A DNA stretch of 64,000 nucleotides. It comes from Ignavibacteria bacterium (GTDB taxonomy: Bacteria > Bacteroidota > Ignavibacteria > Ignavibacteriales > Melioribacteraceae). The position numbers were made by a program, and so were the translations under genes. The notes below the pieces were generated by a model. That model was not told the DNA's origin, did no database searches, and saw only the letters and a list, made by a program, of their open reading frames with translations. Location: assembly GCA_009773205.1 (NCBI GenBank), contig WPAE01000021.1, positions 1 through 64,000 on the forward strand, read 5' to 3'. This document shows, in pieces, positions 26,779 through 36,602 of the stretch. Each line of letters opens with the position of its first letter. Position 1 is the first letter of the stretch.

Positions 26779-26810
26779 GAAAAAGTCCGCTGCTATTAAC
26801 GGACTTTTTG
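26779..26810 (-). terminator. Terminator of the lipoprotein gene
   Basis: AAAAGTCCG-loop-CGGACTTTTT, a 9-bp stem. Reading leftward from the gene ending at 26815 it is followed by a T run. It could also act on plus-strand transcripts. Confidence 0.85.
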
Positions 26811-26814
26811 CATT

Positions 26815-27249
26815 CTACTGTTTTGTAAAATCTAATGTGATGGATAAACTGCCAAAAGTTGGATGAGTATAAGGATAATTCTTAATCTTTAGAAGAGAGC
26901 CAGAAATAGAATACTCATAAGTAGCGCTTGTGCCATCAGAAAACTTAAGTGTAAGTTGAGAACCCGAAATACTCCACGTGCCTGTACTTGTTCTAGTTCC
27001 GGCGCCGTCGGTTGTAGTCATCGAAAATGTATTGTCAGCTTTAGCCACAATAGTCATTTGCGTTCCGGCTAATTCGGGTGTCAATTCCATTGGAGTGCCG
27101 CCTATCAACGCACTAAGCTTTGTCAATTTCCAAGTGCCAACAAATGTGGAATTGTTTTCTGTTGGGTTACTGTCATCCTTGCTGCAAGCGCTTAATCCCA
27201 ATAACATTAAAACTGTTATTGCAATCATTTTTATAGAAATGGTTTTCAT
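26815..27249 (-). CDS. Lipocalin-like lipoprotein
   Basis: 144 aa from ATG 27249; an in-frame TTG five codons upstream is less likely because AAAGG is spaced for the ATG. A lipoprotein signal ends at LLGLSAC, then a Ser/Asn-rich linker (SKDDSNPTENNS) leads to FVGTWKLTKL, the start of a lipocalin-like beta domain. Repeated TSTGTWSISGSQLTLKFSDG text fits antiparallel strands. It is probably anchored in the outer or inner membrane. The ligand is unknown. Confidence 0.8.
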   Translation of the reverse strand: MKTISIKMIAITVLMLLGLSACSKDDSNPTENNSTFVGTWKLTKLSALIGGTPMELTPELAGTQMTIVAKADNTFSMTTTDGAGTRTSTGTWSISGSQLTLKFSDGTSATYEYSISGSLLKIKNYPYTHPTFGSLSITLDFTKQ

Positions 27250-27433
27250 CTTGCCGCCTTTCAATGTTTGTTAAAATTGGTTGATATCTGATTTCAATGT
27301 AAATCTATTTTTGTAATGTTTCAACCACCTGTGCAATCTTTTAAGTTCCTTTCAATTTATCTATTTTCGTGCGGCTTTATTTGATAACAAACCGTTTTCT
27401 TAATAAATATGTTCTCGAATCCCTAAATAAATT

Positions 27434-29233
27434 ATGAGCAGTCATTCCGCTAATTTTGAACAAACTAAGAAAAGTAAAAGTGCTTGGAGATGGGTTCCTA
27501 CTCTTTACTTTACAGAAGGGTTAGCCTATTCAATTGTAGTATTTCTTTCTGTAATTATGTATAAGAGAATGGGAATGTCTAATGCCGATATTGCTCTTTA
27601 CACAAGCTGGCTTTATTTGCCTTGGGTTTTAAAACCTTTTTGGGCGCCATTAGTAGATGTTTTACGCACAAAACGATATTGGATTTTAGTACTACAATCT
27701 TTACTTGCAGTGGGCTTAGCCGGCGTTGGTTTAACTATTCCTTTACCGGAGTATTTTCAATTTTCTATAATATTTTTCTGGCTGCTCGCATTTGTTTCTT
27801 CTACTCACCAAGTTGCGGCAGATGGTTTTTACTTGTTGGCGTTAACCGAAAGCAGTAAATCATTTTTTATCGGATTTCGATCTGCTTTTTTTAGCATAGC
27901 AATAATTGCGGGACAAGGTTTAGTTGTGTTATTTGCCGGACAGCTTGAAACTGCTCTTTCGGTTTCTCCGGTTGAGTTAAAAGTTGCAGCAAATCCCAAA
28001 AGATTTTTTGAAGAAACAATTAGAGTTGATTCTACAAAAGCCAAAGAACTTTCTGGAGCGCTTAGGCTGATTGCAAAACCATCTTATGTGGAAATTAGTA
28101 CACGTCCAAAAACAAAAGAGCATGTTGGGTTCTACAAAAACTTTGCAAAAAGTTTTAATATAATGAATGGTTTTACAAAAGAGTACTTAGAAATGCCGGA
28201 TACTTCCAACCTGAGTAACCTTACCGGTAATGTGGGAATTGTAAAATTTGTTCTTTCTAAAAAACCAAGTGAAGGAAGCGAGTATTTAGTTAATGTAGAT
28301 TTTCTAGAAGGGAATGAAGGTATAAAAGTAATTGAAGGAAAAGAATTACGCTTTACAGATAAGAACTGGAATAAACCGGCTTTCACTGTTTTTCAGGTAG
28401 ATTCAACTATAGCCAAACAAGCAGTTTCAGTTTTTGCTGCTCGTTCTGCAGGTCTTCCTTTAGTTTGGTCAATTACGTTTTTTGTTTTAGCTGTGTTGTT
28501 TATTCTTTTGTTCTTCTATCACAGAAAAGTATTGCCGGATCCAGATGAAGATATTTATGCGGGCAGCAGAAGAGTTTCATCGCCGGGCAAAGAGTTTTTT
28601 AGAAGCTATGCAAGATTTTTCGAAAAGAAGAAAATTATACTCATCATTTTATTTTTGCTCTTTTTCAATTTTGGCGAAGCGCAGATCTTAAAAATTTCTT
28701 CTCTATTTATGCTCGATTCGCGTGAACATGGCGGCTTGGGTTTAACTACTACAGAAGCCGGTTTAGCTAATGGAGTAATAGCAGTTACTGCAATTATACT
28801 TGGCGGAATTCTTGGCGGTCTTTTCGTTTATAAAAAAGGTTTGAAGAGTTTGCTCATGCCAATGTTTTTCGCAATTAATATTCCTAATCTTACTTACGTT
28901 TATCTTGCATGGTCTCAACCAGAATTAGTTTGGATTACTTACGCTTGCGTAGCCGTTGAATCATTTGGTTATGGTTTCGGGCTTACTTTTTATCTCATGT
29001 ACATGATAAATATTTCTGAAGGTGAATACAGAACCTCTCACTATGCGTTAGCAGCAGGTTTCATGGCGCTCGGTATGATGATCCCAGGAATGTTAAGCGG
29101 AATTATTCAACAAGCAATTGGCTATAAGTTTTTCTTTATGTGGATTTTTATTTCTGCTGTTCCAGGATTCATTTTAGCAAGATACATTCCGTTAGAGTAT
29201 CAGTTCGGTAAAAAGAAACTCGCCGAAAATTAA
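27434..29233 (+). CDS. AmpG-like MFS transporter with a large inserted domain
   Basis: 599 aa, about 150 longer than a typical 12-helix MFS. The first half has PTLYFTEGLAYSIVVFLSV, the LVDVLRTKRYW loop and STHQVAADGFYLLALT, which match AmpG/PAT-type permeases (muropeptides or acetyl-CoA). Between helices 6 and 7, residues about 175-335 form a soluble region with repeated beta-like strands. The second half (residues 340-595) carries six more helices. It stands alone with MITE copy E downstream. Substrate unknown. Confidence 0.8.
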   Translation: MSSHSANFEQTKKSKSAWRWVPTLYFTEGLAYSIVVFLSVIMYKRMGMSNADIALYTSWLYLPWVLKPFWAPLVDVLRTKRYWILVLQSLLAVGLAGVGLTIPLPEYFQFSIIFFWLLAFVSSTHQVAADGFYLLALTESSKSFFIGFRSAFFSIAIIAGQGLVVLFAGQLETALSVSPVELKVAANPKRFFEETIRVDSTKAKELSGALRLIAKPSYVEISTRPKTKEHVGFYKNFAKSFNIMNGFTKEYLEMPDTSNLSNLTGNVGIVKFVLSKKPSEGSEYLVNVDFLEGNEGIKVIEGKELRFTDKNWNKPAFTVFQVDSTIAKQAVSVFAARSAGLPLVWSITFFVLAVLFILLFFYHRKVLPDPDEDIYAGSRRVSSPGKEFFRSYARFFEKKKIILIILFLLFFNFGEAQILKISSLFMLDSREHGGLGLTTTEAGLANGVIAVTAIILGGILGGLFVYKKGLKSLLMPMFFAINIPNLTYVYLAWSQPELVWITYACVAVESFGYGFGLTFYLMYMINISEGEYRTSHYALAAGFMALGMMIPGMLSGIIQQAIGYKFFFMWIFISAVPGFILARYIPLEYQFGKKKLAEN

Positions 29234-29252
29234 TTTACAGGATATGACTATA

Positions 29253-29350
29253 GTACACCTATAAAAATATCAATATCCTTTGCGGTCTTTGCTTTTTCTC
29301 TGCGAACTCCGCGGTAAACTTTTTTGAAATACTAATTTTTAGAGGTGCCC
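29253..29350 (+). mobile_element. MITE-like element, GGGCACC family, copy E
   Basis: 98 bp. The ends are GTACACCTATAAAAAT and TTTTTAGAGGTGCCC, flanked by TATA at 29249-29252 and 29351-29354. The interior is shared with copies A, B and F. Confidence 0.85.
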
Positions 29351-29406
29351 TATATTAAAACTAAACACAAACATATCCGTCTTATTTCTAAATTATTCGG
29401 AGGAAC

Positions 29407-30330
29407 ATGAATTCCGAACACATAATTGAAGTTCGCGGACTCACGAAACGTTTTAAAAATCTTACTGCAGTTAGCAATCTTGATCTAAATGTTTATCGTG
29501 GAGATGTTTTTGGTTTTCTCGGTCCTAACGGAGCCGGAAAGAGTACTACAATTAGAATGCTTCTTTCTTTGATAAAACCAAATGATGGTAACATCAAAAT
29601 CTTTGGTTTGCCTCTTGAGAAATGCAGAAATGAAATTCTACGCAAAGTTGGAGCCATTGTAGAGAAGCCGGATTTCTACATGTATCTCTCTGCATATAAA
29701 AATTTAGAAATTCTCGGAAAGCTTTCCGGCGCAGATATTTCTAAAAAGAAAATTATGGAAATGCTGGAGCTTGTTGGTTTAGATAAGCGTTATAAGAGCA
29801 AAGTAAAAACATTTTCGCACGGAATGAAACAGCGGCTCGGCATTGCGCAGGCGTTGCTGCATGATCCGGAATTAATAATTCTTGATGAGCCTACAACCGG
29901 ACTTGACCCGCAAGGTATGAAAGAAATACGCGATCTTATTCTTTATCTAAGCAAGACAAAGAATAAAACAATTTTTCTAAGCTCTCACATTCTTCGCGAA
30001 GTAGAAATTATTGCATCGCGTATGGTAATCATCAACAAAGGTACAACACAAGTTGAAGGAACTGTTGATGAATTGCTAAACACCGATACAATGTCTGTCT
30101 CTATTGAAGTTAATAGAATTGAAGATGCGGTAAGCGAAATTCAAAACTCAAGATGGGCGGAATTATACAAAGCTAACGTTAAAAACGAAATGCAGTTTGA
30201 AATGTTTAAAAGCGATGTTGCCGAGCTGAATAGATTTTTAAACGATAAAGGTTTTATGGTTGGCTCGGTAGTTCCAGTTCGATCGCTCGAAGATTTCTTC
30301 TTGAAAATTACCGAAGGAGCTCAAAAATGA
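29407..30330 (+). CDS. ABC transporter ATP-binding protein
   Basis: 307 aa. Walker A (GPNGAGKST), the signature (FSHGMKQRL), Walker B (LIILDEPTTGLD) and the H-loop (LSSHILREV) are intact. The C-terminal 80 residues form the extra domain typical of CcmA/NatA-like subunits of ABC-2 exporters. GGAGG precedes the ATG. The permease gene overlaps it by four bases and a LolA-like gene follows, which suggests export or repair at the envelope; substrate unknown. Confidence 0.95.
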   Translation: MNSEHIIEVRGLTKRFKNLTAVSNLDLNVYRGDVFGFLGPNGAGKSTTIRMLLSLIKPNDGNIKIFGLPLEKCRNEILRKVGAIVEKPDFYMYLSAYKNLEILGKLSGADISKKKIMEMLELVGLDKRYKSKVKTFSHGMKQRLGIAQALLHDPELIILDEPTTGLDPQGMKEIRDLILYLSKTKNKTIFLSSHILREVEIIASRMVIINKGTTQVEGTVDELLNTDTMSVSIEVNRIEDAVSEIQNSRWAELYKANVKNEMQFEMFKSDVAELNRFLNDKGFMVGSVVPVRSLEDFFLKITEGAQK

Positions 30331-31163
30331 TGACACTGGTTTATATAGAACTCCAAAAAATTTTTAGGAAGTGGAGAACTTACATTGGGTTTATGGCTTT
30401 GTTCGCAATGACTTTAATTGTGCAGCTTGCTTTGTACTTTACGCAAGATGATTTTGTACGTGGTGTAACAAGAAGTATGAGCGATCAATTTGTTTTGCAA
30501 GGAAATTTCTTCAATGGTTATTCGGTTGCCTATATCATTCTCAACGCAATGTTCATACACATTCCGTTCTTAATAGTTCTTGTTGGCGGAGATTTATTTG
30601 CCGGCGAAGCTACAGCCGGAACTTATAGAATGATTCTAACTCGCCCTGTTTCAAGATTTTCTCTCGTTACTTCAAAATATTTAGCCGGATTTTTCTACAC
30701 TTTTCTGTTTATACTTTTTCTGTTAGTAATCAGTCTCGGTGTAAGTTTAATCTTTTTTGGCTCTGGTGAATTAATTGTTGTTAAGAGTAAAATATTTATT
30801 TATGCTCCAGAAGATGTACTGTGGCGAATGATTTCAGCTTATGCATTCGCAACTTTGAGCATGATGACTGTTATGTCGCTTTCTATTTTCTTTTCTTCGC
30901 TTGTAAGCAACGCCATCGGACCAATTGTAACAACAATGGCGGTTATTATTGTTTTCCTAATTTTATCCACAATACCAATTGAATTTTTGCAGAGCTTGCG
31001 TCCTTATTTCTTTACAAGCCATTTAATACAATGGGATGAATTTTTTGCAGATCCCGTAGATTATACAGAGCTTTCTAAATCAGCTTCAGTTTTAATTGGA
31101 CACATTATTGCGCTGTATGCTTTAACTGCATTTTCGTTTATTAGAAAAGACATTTTGAGTTAA
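30327..31163 (+). CDS. ABC-2 type permease
   Basis: 278 aa with six predicted membrane helices. The segment GDLFAGEATAGTYRMILTRPVSR is the conserved cytoplasmic loop motif of ABC-2 permeases (ExxxGT...PVSR). ATGA overlap with the ATPase gene shows that the two are made together. It resembles NatB/GldF-like permeases, but no second permease is present. Confidence 0.92.
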   Translation: MMTLVYIELQKIFRKWRTYIGFMALFAMTLIVQLALYFTQDDFVRGVTRSMSDQFVLQGNFFNGYSVAYIILNAMFIHIPFLIVLVGGDLFAGEATAGTYRMILTRPVSRFSLVTSKYLAGFFYTFLFILFLLVISLGVSLIFFGSGELIVVKSKIFIYAPEDVLWRMISAYAFATLSMMTVMSLSIFFSSLVSNAIGPIVTTMAVIIVFLILSTIPIEFLQSLRPYFFTSHLIQWDEFFADPVDYTELSKSASVLIGHIIALYALTAFSFIRKDILS

Positions 31164-31176
31164 ATGAGGTGAACTA

Positions 31177-31860
31177 ATGAAAAATTTTTTTGTTTTATCT
31201 ATTCTTGTTTCTATTACTCTTGCCGCTCAAACAAAAGACCCAAATAAATTGTTAGATGCACTAAAAACAAAATTTGAAAAAGTAAAAGACTATCAAGCGG
31301 ATGTTGATGTTAAGTTAGACATGGAGTTTATAAAAGCACCGCCAACAAAGGCTAAAGTATATTTTAAGCAGCCGGATAAGTTCAAATTAGATTCAGATGG
31401 CTTTGCAATGCTACCTAAGCAGAGCACAAATTTTTCTCCCATGCAGCTTCTTAAAGGAGATTACACTGCCGTGTATGTTCGATCTGAAAAGGCAGAAGGT
31501 AAATCGTTAGATGTTGTTAAGTTAGTTCCTAATAACGATACTTCCAGTTTTATTATCTCTACACTTTGGATTGACACAGATAATTCTGTTATAAGTAAAG
31601 TAGAGACAGCAACAAAAAGAAGCGGAACTGTTAAAACAGAGTTTAGCTATACGCAAGATTCTATGCCGCTGCCAACAGTTTTAAAATTAACATTTAACCT
31701 TGGCGAAGCAAATTTGCCCGTCAATCCGATGAGTTCTAAAAAAGATAATGAGCAGACAAGAAGACCAACCAGGATAAAAGGGACAGTAGTTATGACTTAT
31801 ACTAACTACATAATTAATAAGGGGATTCCCGATAAGTTTTTTGAAGAGAAGAAAATGTAA
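31177..31860 (+). CDS. LolA-like outer-membrane lipoprotein carrier protein
   Basis: 227 aa. It has a short signal peptide (MKNFFVLSILVSITLAAQ), then LLDALKTKFEKVKDYQADVDVKLDM, the typical start of LolA-fold proteins with an amphipathic helix before a half-barrel of strands (KVYFKQPDKFKLD). It lies 13 bases after the permease gene, so probably works in the same operon, perhaps passing a lipid or lipoprotein across the periplasm. Similarity to LolA is at fold level only. Confidence 0.75.
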   Translation: MKNFFVLSILVSITLAAQTKDPNKLLDALKTKFEKVKDYQADVDVKLDMEFIKAPPTKAKVYFKQPDKFKLDSDGFAMLPKQSTNFSPMQLLKGDYTAVYVRSEKAEGKSLDVVKLVPNNDTSSFIISTLWIDTDNSVISKVETATKRSGTVKTEFSYTQDSMPLPTVLKLTFNLGEANLPVNPMSSKKDNEQTRRPTRIKGTVVMTYTNYIINKGIPDKFFEEKKM

Positions 31861-31865
31861 TCCGC

Positions 31866-31956
31866 CAGAGGCGGACGAGGGTCAAATTCCCCGCCTCTTG
31901 AGGCGAATAAATAAAATTTGTTTTCAGAAACCTCGCTGCCCCGCCTGCCAAAGCAA
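31866..31956 (+). repeat. 91-bp dispersed repeat, copy 2
   Basis: It matches 119-209 in the same orientation with one mismatch (CGCTGCC for CGCCGCC). It begins five bases after the stop codon of the LolA-like gene. Confidence 0.85.
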
Positions 31957-32243
31957 GGATTTTCACTCGTATTTTTTTGCGTTTATGAAACTAAAAAATG
32001 CTCGCTAAACGAGCGAGCTGCAGAACTATAAGAAAAGTATTTGGGGACTTTCGCATTCTTAGAGACAATAGCGGTTTGTTTTAAAAACTCAAGTTGATCG
32101 CTTGCAATTATAAACGGTTAATACTTTCAATTTTTTCTTGCTAACCTACGGATTAATCCCTAGAGTAATTAAACGTAAAACTAGTTCTTATAACTGTTTC
32201 AACCGTTTTTGGTAATGTAGAATGGTTTGAGTAAGCCTTTAAG

Positions 32244-32280
32244 AAAGCCTTGAAGATCAATCAAAATTCTTCAAGGCTTT
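32244..32280 (-). terminator. Hairpin after the oligoendopeptidase gene
   Basis: AAAGCCTTGAAGA-loop-TCTTCAAGGCTTT forms a 12-13 bp stem directly downstream of the minus-strand gene. The following T run is weak (TTTCTT), so termination may be partial. Confidence 0.7.
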
Positions 32281-32287
32281 TACAAAA

Positions 32288-34174
32288 TTATTTTTTCTTC
32301 TTCTTTAATATATCTTCTATCTGATCCATTACTTTATTCATTTTTGCCATTGTAAGATCAAATGCTTCTGATGATAAAGGATCTAACCCGGCTTTCTTAA
32401 TTAAGTCAATTGGATAAGCAGAACTACCGCCTTTAAGTATATTATAAAATTTATCTACTGCCGGTTGTCCTTCATTTATAATCTTTTCTGCAAAAGCAGT
32501 TGCGTAAATGAGAGAAGTTGAATACTGATAAACATAATATGTGTAGTTTACGTAATGCGGAATGTAAGCCCATTCGTAAGCAATGTAATCACCTACTACG
32601 CAAGCAGCATTATCATGGCCGTAGTACTTTTTTACAATCCCGTAATAAATTTTGCTCATATCTTCGCCTGTAAGCGGTTCGCTGTTTTCTATGCGCTTAT
32701 GTATTTCCAACTCAAATTCTGCAAAAGAAGTTTGGCGGAAAATTGTTGTTCTAAGCAAATCGAGATACGATCCCAGTAGATAAAGTTTTTCTTCATCCTT
32801 CTTAACTTTATTTAACATGTAATTGTTAAGCAAGTTCTCGTTTAAGGTAGAGGCAATCTCTGCAACGAAAGTTGCATATTGGGCATCAACAAAGTGTTGG
32901 TTTTTGTTAGAGTAATAACTGTGCATTGTGTGTCCAAGTTCATGCGCAAGTGTAGAAACTGATTCATAATCATCCGTCCAGTTCATCAAGATGTAAGGAT
33001 GCAAATCATACTGTGCACCTGATGAATAAGCGCCGCTTCGTTTTCCTGTTGTTGGAATGTAATCAATCCATTTTTCATCGAAAGATTTTTTTACTGTAGA
33101 AACGTACTCTTCGCCCAAAGGTTTGAGGGCATCGAGAAGTAATTTTTGTCCTTCTTCTACACTGTACTTAAACTCAACTGATTTAACAAGCGGAGTATAT
33201 AAATCATAGTAGTAAAGCTTATCAACGCCTAACATTTTAGCTTTTAATTTTAAGAAACGGTGAAGAGTTGGCAAGTTCTTATTAATTTGATTTATCAGAT
33301 TTTCGTAAACTGAAACAGGAATGTTATTTGTGTTGAGTGAACTTTTTAACACAGTTTCATACTTTCTGTTTTTTGCATAGAAGTGATCTGCGCGCAATTT
33401 ACCAGCGAGATTAGCACCCATTGTGTTCTGAAACTTTTTATAATTTTCAAACATTGCTTTCATTACAAGTTCACGGTCTTTGCGATTTTTAGCTGTTCTA
33501 TATTTGTTATAGTTTGCCGCATTTAACTCAATCTTTACTCCGCTTGATAATTTTACCGTTGCATTTGGTCGTTCGGCATTATCAAAAATGCTGTGTACTT
33601 CAGTTGGTGTAGATGTTATTAGACCTGCACTTGCAAGTATTTCTTCTTCGCGAGCTGTTAGTGTATGAGGGCGCAAACGTAAAATGTCATTTATATAGAA
33701 TTTAAATTCACTTAATTCTTTTTTCTCATCAAAGAATTTTCTGATCTTCTCTGCGTCAATGCTCAGAATTTCTGGATTAATAAAAGACGCTGCTTCACCA
33801 AGTTTAGTGCCTATTGTTGTAGAGATTTGATTCAAAGATTGATTAGCATTAATGCGTAAATCTTCATCTGCAACACGGAAGGCATAATCAGAAAGTTTAT
33901 AAAAAAGTTTGTAGATATCGAAATAAATGCGAAGTGTTGTATAAAACAATTCTGCATTCTTTCCCATCTTTCCTTGAAACGAACTTAGAGTTTCTATTTG
34001 AGCAAGAATTGTTTCTTTGTCTTTATTCCACTCATCAACATTTTTATAGATAATAGAATTATCCCATTTATATTTATCTGCAACATCCTTTCGCTCTTTA
34101 GTTTGAGCTGTAGTAATTTTAGCTGCCATTGCAATCACCAATAAAATTGTACAAAGAGTAAATATTTTTTTCAT
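32288..34174 (-). CDS. pepF: Secreted oligoendopeptidase F-like M3 peptidase
   Basis: 628 aa from ATG 34174, chosen because GGAG lies six bases upstream and the protein then opens with a signal peptide (MKKIFTLCTILLVIAMAAK). The M3 zinc site TLAHELGHTMHSYYS is intact (HExxH at about residue 411). Residues 130-400 fit the oligopeptidase F family (LRPHTLTAREEEILASAG). PepF is usually cytoplasmic, so the signal peptide indicates a periplasmic form that degrades short peptides. It ends in a Lys-rich tail. Confidence 0.9.
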   Translation of the reverse strand: MKKIFTLCTILLVIAMAAKITTAQTKERKDVADKYKWDNSIIYKNVDEWNKDKETILAQIETLSSFQGKMGKNAELFYTTLRIYFDIYKLFYKLSDYAFRVADEDLRINANQSLNQISTTIGTKLGEAASFINPEILSIDAEKIRKFFDEKKELSEFKFYINDILRLRPHTLTAREEEILASAGLITSTPTEVHSIFDNAERPNATVKLSSGVKIELNAANYNKYRTAKNRKDRELVMKAMFENYKKFQNTMGANLAGKLRADHFYAKNRKYETVLKSSLNTNNIPVSVYENLINQINKNLPTLHRFLKLKAKMLGVDKLYYYDLYTPLVKSVEFKYSVEEGQKLLLDALKPLGEEYVSTVKKSFDEKWIDYIPTTGKRSGAYSSGAQYDLHPYILMNWTDDYESVSTLAHELGHTMHSYYSNKNQHFVDAQYATFVAEIASTLNENLLNNYMLNKVKKDEEKLYLLGSYLDLLRTTIFRQTSFAEFELEIHKRIENSEPLTGEDMSKIYYGIVKKYYGHDNAACVVGDYIAYEWAYIPHYVNYTYYVYQYSTSLIYATAFAEKIINEGQPAVDKFYNILKGGSSAYPIDLIKKAGLDPLSSEAFDLTMAKMNKVMDQIEDILKKKKK

Positions 34175-34186
34175 TGCGCACTCCAC

Positions 34187-34510
34187 AAAATTAAATATAG
34201 TGGACGAAAAATTATGAAATAACTTTTTATAAAAAGAGTGATGGAAGAGAAAACTTTAACCCAAATTTTCCATTAGGAAAATTTGCCATAAAGCCAATTA
34301 AAATCTTACCATGCTTGTCGGGGTTCGGCAAAAAATTCAGCTTCTAATGAATTTTTTGGGTTTAAGATTTTTGTAGCGAAAAGTGCTTTGATGAACTTTA
34401 TTCTCGAGATGCAACCAATTTGTGTAGAGCAATATTATAGGCGCAAGATTCTGCTGCGGATTTATTTTAACCACAACATAAAAATTGCGCCTACAAAAAA
34501 ACTATAGAAT
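34187..34510. other. 324-bp gene-free stretch
   Basis: It holds the third AACCCAAA-ended element. The rest, between that element and the OPT gene end, shows no gene and no convincing terminator. Confidence 0.6.
34258..34362 (-). repeat. AACCCAAA-ended element, copy 3 (short)
   Basis: It begins AACCCAAATTTTCCATTAGG and ends TTCTAATGAATTTTTTGGGT. It shares the ACCATGCTTGTCGGGGTT segment with copy 1 (reverse complement) but lacks the central GC-rich hairpins, giving 105 bp instead of 160-213. Confidence 0.8.
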
Positions 34511-36490
34511 TTATTTCTTTGCTCTCATTGAATCCCAAATTGTGTAAGCACAAAGCAAGCAGAACATAATAAAGGATAAAACCTCTGCTGCGTGAGATGC
34601 TGACCAATCTTCCATAATATAATTAGCGCCAGTAGAACGAATAATTACACTAACGACACCCATTAAAGCGCCGCCTGCAATAAATCCAGAAGCAATTAAA
34701 GTACCTCTTTCTCTACGCGCATTATTCAACGCTTCATCTTTGCTGCGTGTAGAAACGAAATGCGAAATTAATCCGCCGATTAATAGTGGAGTGTTAATTT
34801 CTTGCGGTAGATACATGCCTAAAGCAAATGCAAGAACAGGAACTTTAATCATAGCTAAAATTAATGAAATGCATGCGCCTGCAATATAAAGCATCCAAGG
34901 TGCAGGTTGATTAGACATAAGCGGCTGAATTATAGCCGCCATAGCGTTTGCTTGTGGTGCAGGCAATGCGTCATCTCCGCTAAATCCATAAATGTTATTC
35001 AGAAGCGAAATTATCCATACAACTGTTGCCGCAGAAACTATAGCTCCAACAAATTTCCATTTTTCTTGTTTCTGAGGAGTAGCACCGAGCCAGTATCCAA
35101 TTTTTAAATCTGTTACAAAAGACCCAGCAACTGATAAAGCTGTACAAACAACTCCACCTATGATTAATGCGGAAACCATTCCGGTTGGGCCAGACAGTCC
35201 AACAGATACTAGAATTATTGATGAAAGTACTAAAGTCATCAAAGTCATTCCGCTAACAGGGTTGTTTCCTGTAATTGCAATAGCGTTTGCGGCAACTGTA
35301 GTAAACAAGAAAGACATTATCATTACTATTAATAAACCAACAAGAGCGTGTACAATATTATCAACAACACCAAACAAGAAGAACGCAAATAAAACAATTG
35401 CTGTAGCTGCAATGCCCATCACAATAATTTTCATTGATAAATCTTTTTGCGTGCGTAGTTCTTCATTACCAGAAGATTCTTTTTTCCCTGCAATTTCGTT
35501 AAACGCAAGCGATACTGCCGATTTAATAACACTGGAAGAGCGAACAATACCTATAAACCCAGCCATTGCAATTGCACCTATACCAATATTCCTAACGTAA
35601 TTTCTGAAAATTAATTCTGGCGACATGTCTTTAATTAATGTAGTTACATTAGAACCAATTGCTACTGTAAGTCCATCTCCAAAATAAGCTATAAGCGGTA
35701 CGAGTACGAAGTAAGAAAGAAATGAGCCTGCAACAATAATAACAGAATACTTGAGACCAATTACATAACCCAAACCAACAACTGCAGCGCTGGTGTTCAA
35801 TCTAAATACTAATTTGAATTTGTCTGCTAAAATCTCTCCAACGCCAACTACGCGTGAAGTAAAAATTTCTGCCCAAGTTCCAAATGTTGCAACTAAGAAA
35901 TCATAAATTCCGCCAATTAATCCGCTAACAGCTAATATTACTGCAGAATTTCCACCTTTTTCTCCAGCTACTAAAACCTCTGTGGTTGCAGTTCCTTCTG
36001 GAAATGGAAGCTTACCGTGCATTTCGCTTACAAAATATTTTCTGAACGGAATTAAAAAGAGGATTCCTAAAAAGCCACCTAAAAGTGAGGCAAAAAACAT
36101 TTGAAAAAAAGTAGCTTCGAGATTCAAAATATAAATACCTGGCAAAGTAAAGATTGCGCCTGCAACTACAGCGCCGGATGAAGAACCAATGGACTGGATA
36201 ATTATATTTTGTCCCATTCCATTTTTTTTCTTTAGAAGGTTTGTTAAGCCCACAGCTAAAATTGCAATTGGAATTGCGGCTTCAAAAACCTGGCCTACTT
36301 TTAATCCTAAGTAAGCTGCAGCTGCGGAAAAAACAACAGCCATTACAATTCCAGTTAAAACTGAGTAGGCTGTAACTTCCGGATAAATTTTACCAGGCGA
36401 CATAACCGGCACGTATTTTTCGCCTGGTTTTAATTCTGTATAAGCGTTAGATGGTAATCCGCTTGTTATTGGTGTCTCGTGTGAAGACAT
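34511..36490 (-). CDS. OPT-family oligopeptide transporter
   Basis: 659 aa with about 15 hydrophobic segments. PEVTAYSVLTGIVMAVVFSAAAAYLGLKVGQVFEAAIPIA near the N-terminus (read in parts), GMGQNIIIQSIGSSSGAVVAG and TGNNPVSGMTLMTL are conserved OPT motifs. Bacterial members of this type import oligopeptides or metal-chelate compounds driven by protons. AAAGGAGAT precedes the ATG. The upstream neighbourhood is a decayed gene, so no operon partner is visible. Confidence 0.92.
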   Translation of the reverse strand: MSSHETPITSGLPSNAYTELKPGEKYVPVMSPGKIYPEVTAYSVLTGIVMAVVFSAAAAYLGLKVGQVFEAAIPIAILAVGLTNLLKKKNGMGQNIIIQSIGSSSGAVVAGAIFTLPGIYILNLEATFFQMFFASLLGGFLGILFLIPFRKYFVSEMHGKLPFPEGTATTEVLVAGEKGGNSAVILAVSGLIGGIYDFLVATFGTWAEIFTSRVVGVGEILADKFKLVFRLNTSAAVVGLGYVIGLKYSVIIVAGSFLSYFVLVPLIAYFGDGLTVAIGSNVTTLIKDMSPELIFRNYVRNIGIGAIAMAGFIGIVRSSSVIKSAVSLAFNEIAGKKESSGNEELRTQKDLSMKIIVMGIAATAIVLFAFFLFGVVDNIVHALVGLLIVMIMSFLFTTVAANAIAITGNNPVSGMTLMTLVLSSIILVSVGLSGPTGMVSALIIGGVVCTALSVAGSFVTDLKIGYWLGATPQKQEKWKFVGAIVSAATVVWIISLLNNIYGFSGDDALPAPQANAMAAIIQPLMSNQPAPWMLYIAGACISLILAMIKVPVLAFALGMYLPQEINTPLLIGGLISHFVSTRSKDEALNNARRERGTLIASGFIAGGALMGVVSVIIRSTGANYIMEDWSASHAAEVLSFIMFCLLCAYTIWDSMRAKK

Positions 36491-36602
36491 TAGTTTTATC
36501 TCCTTTTATTTACTTTTTAGCTTGCTCTTGATCTTGAACTTACTCTTGATTGAAAGTGGAAAGAAGATCAAGATTATGATTGAGATCAAGAAAATTATGT
36601 GT

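Larger units (their letters stand above)
31861..32287. other. 427-bp gene-free stretch
   Basis: It contains the second copy of the 91-bp repeat at its left and a hairpin near its right end. The middle (about 31957-32243) shows no coding pattern that I recognise. Confidence 0.6.
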
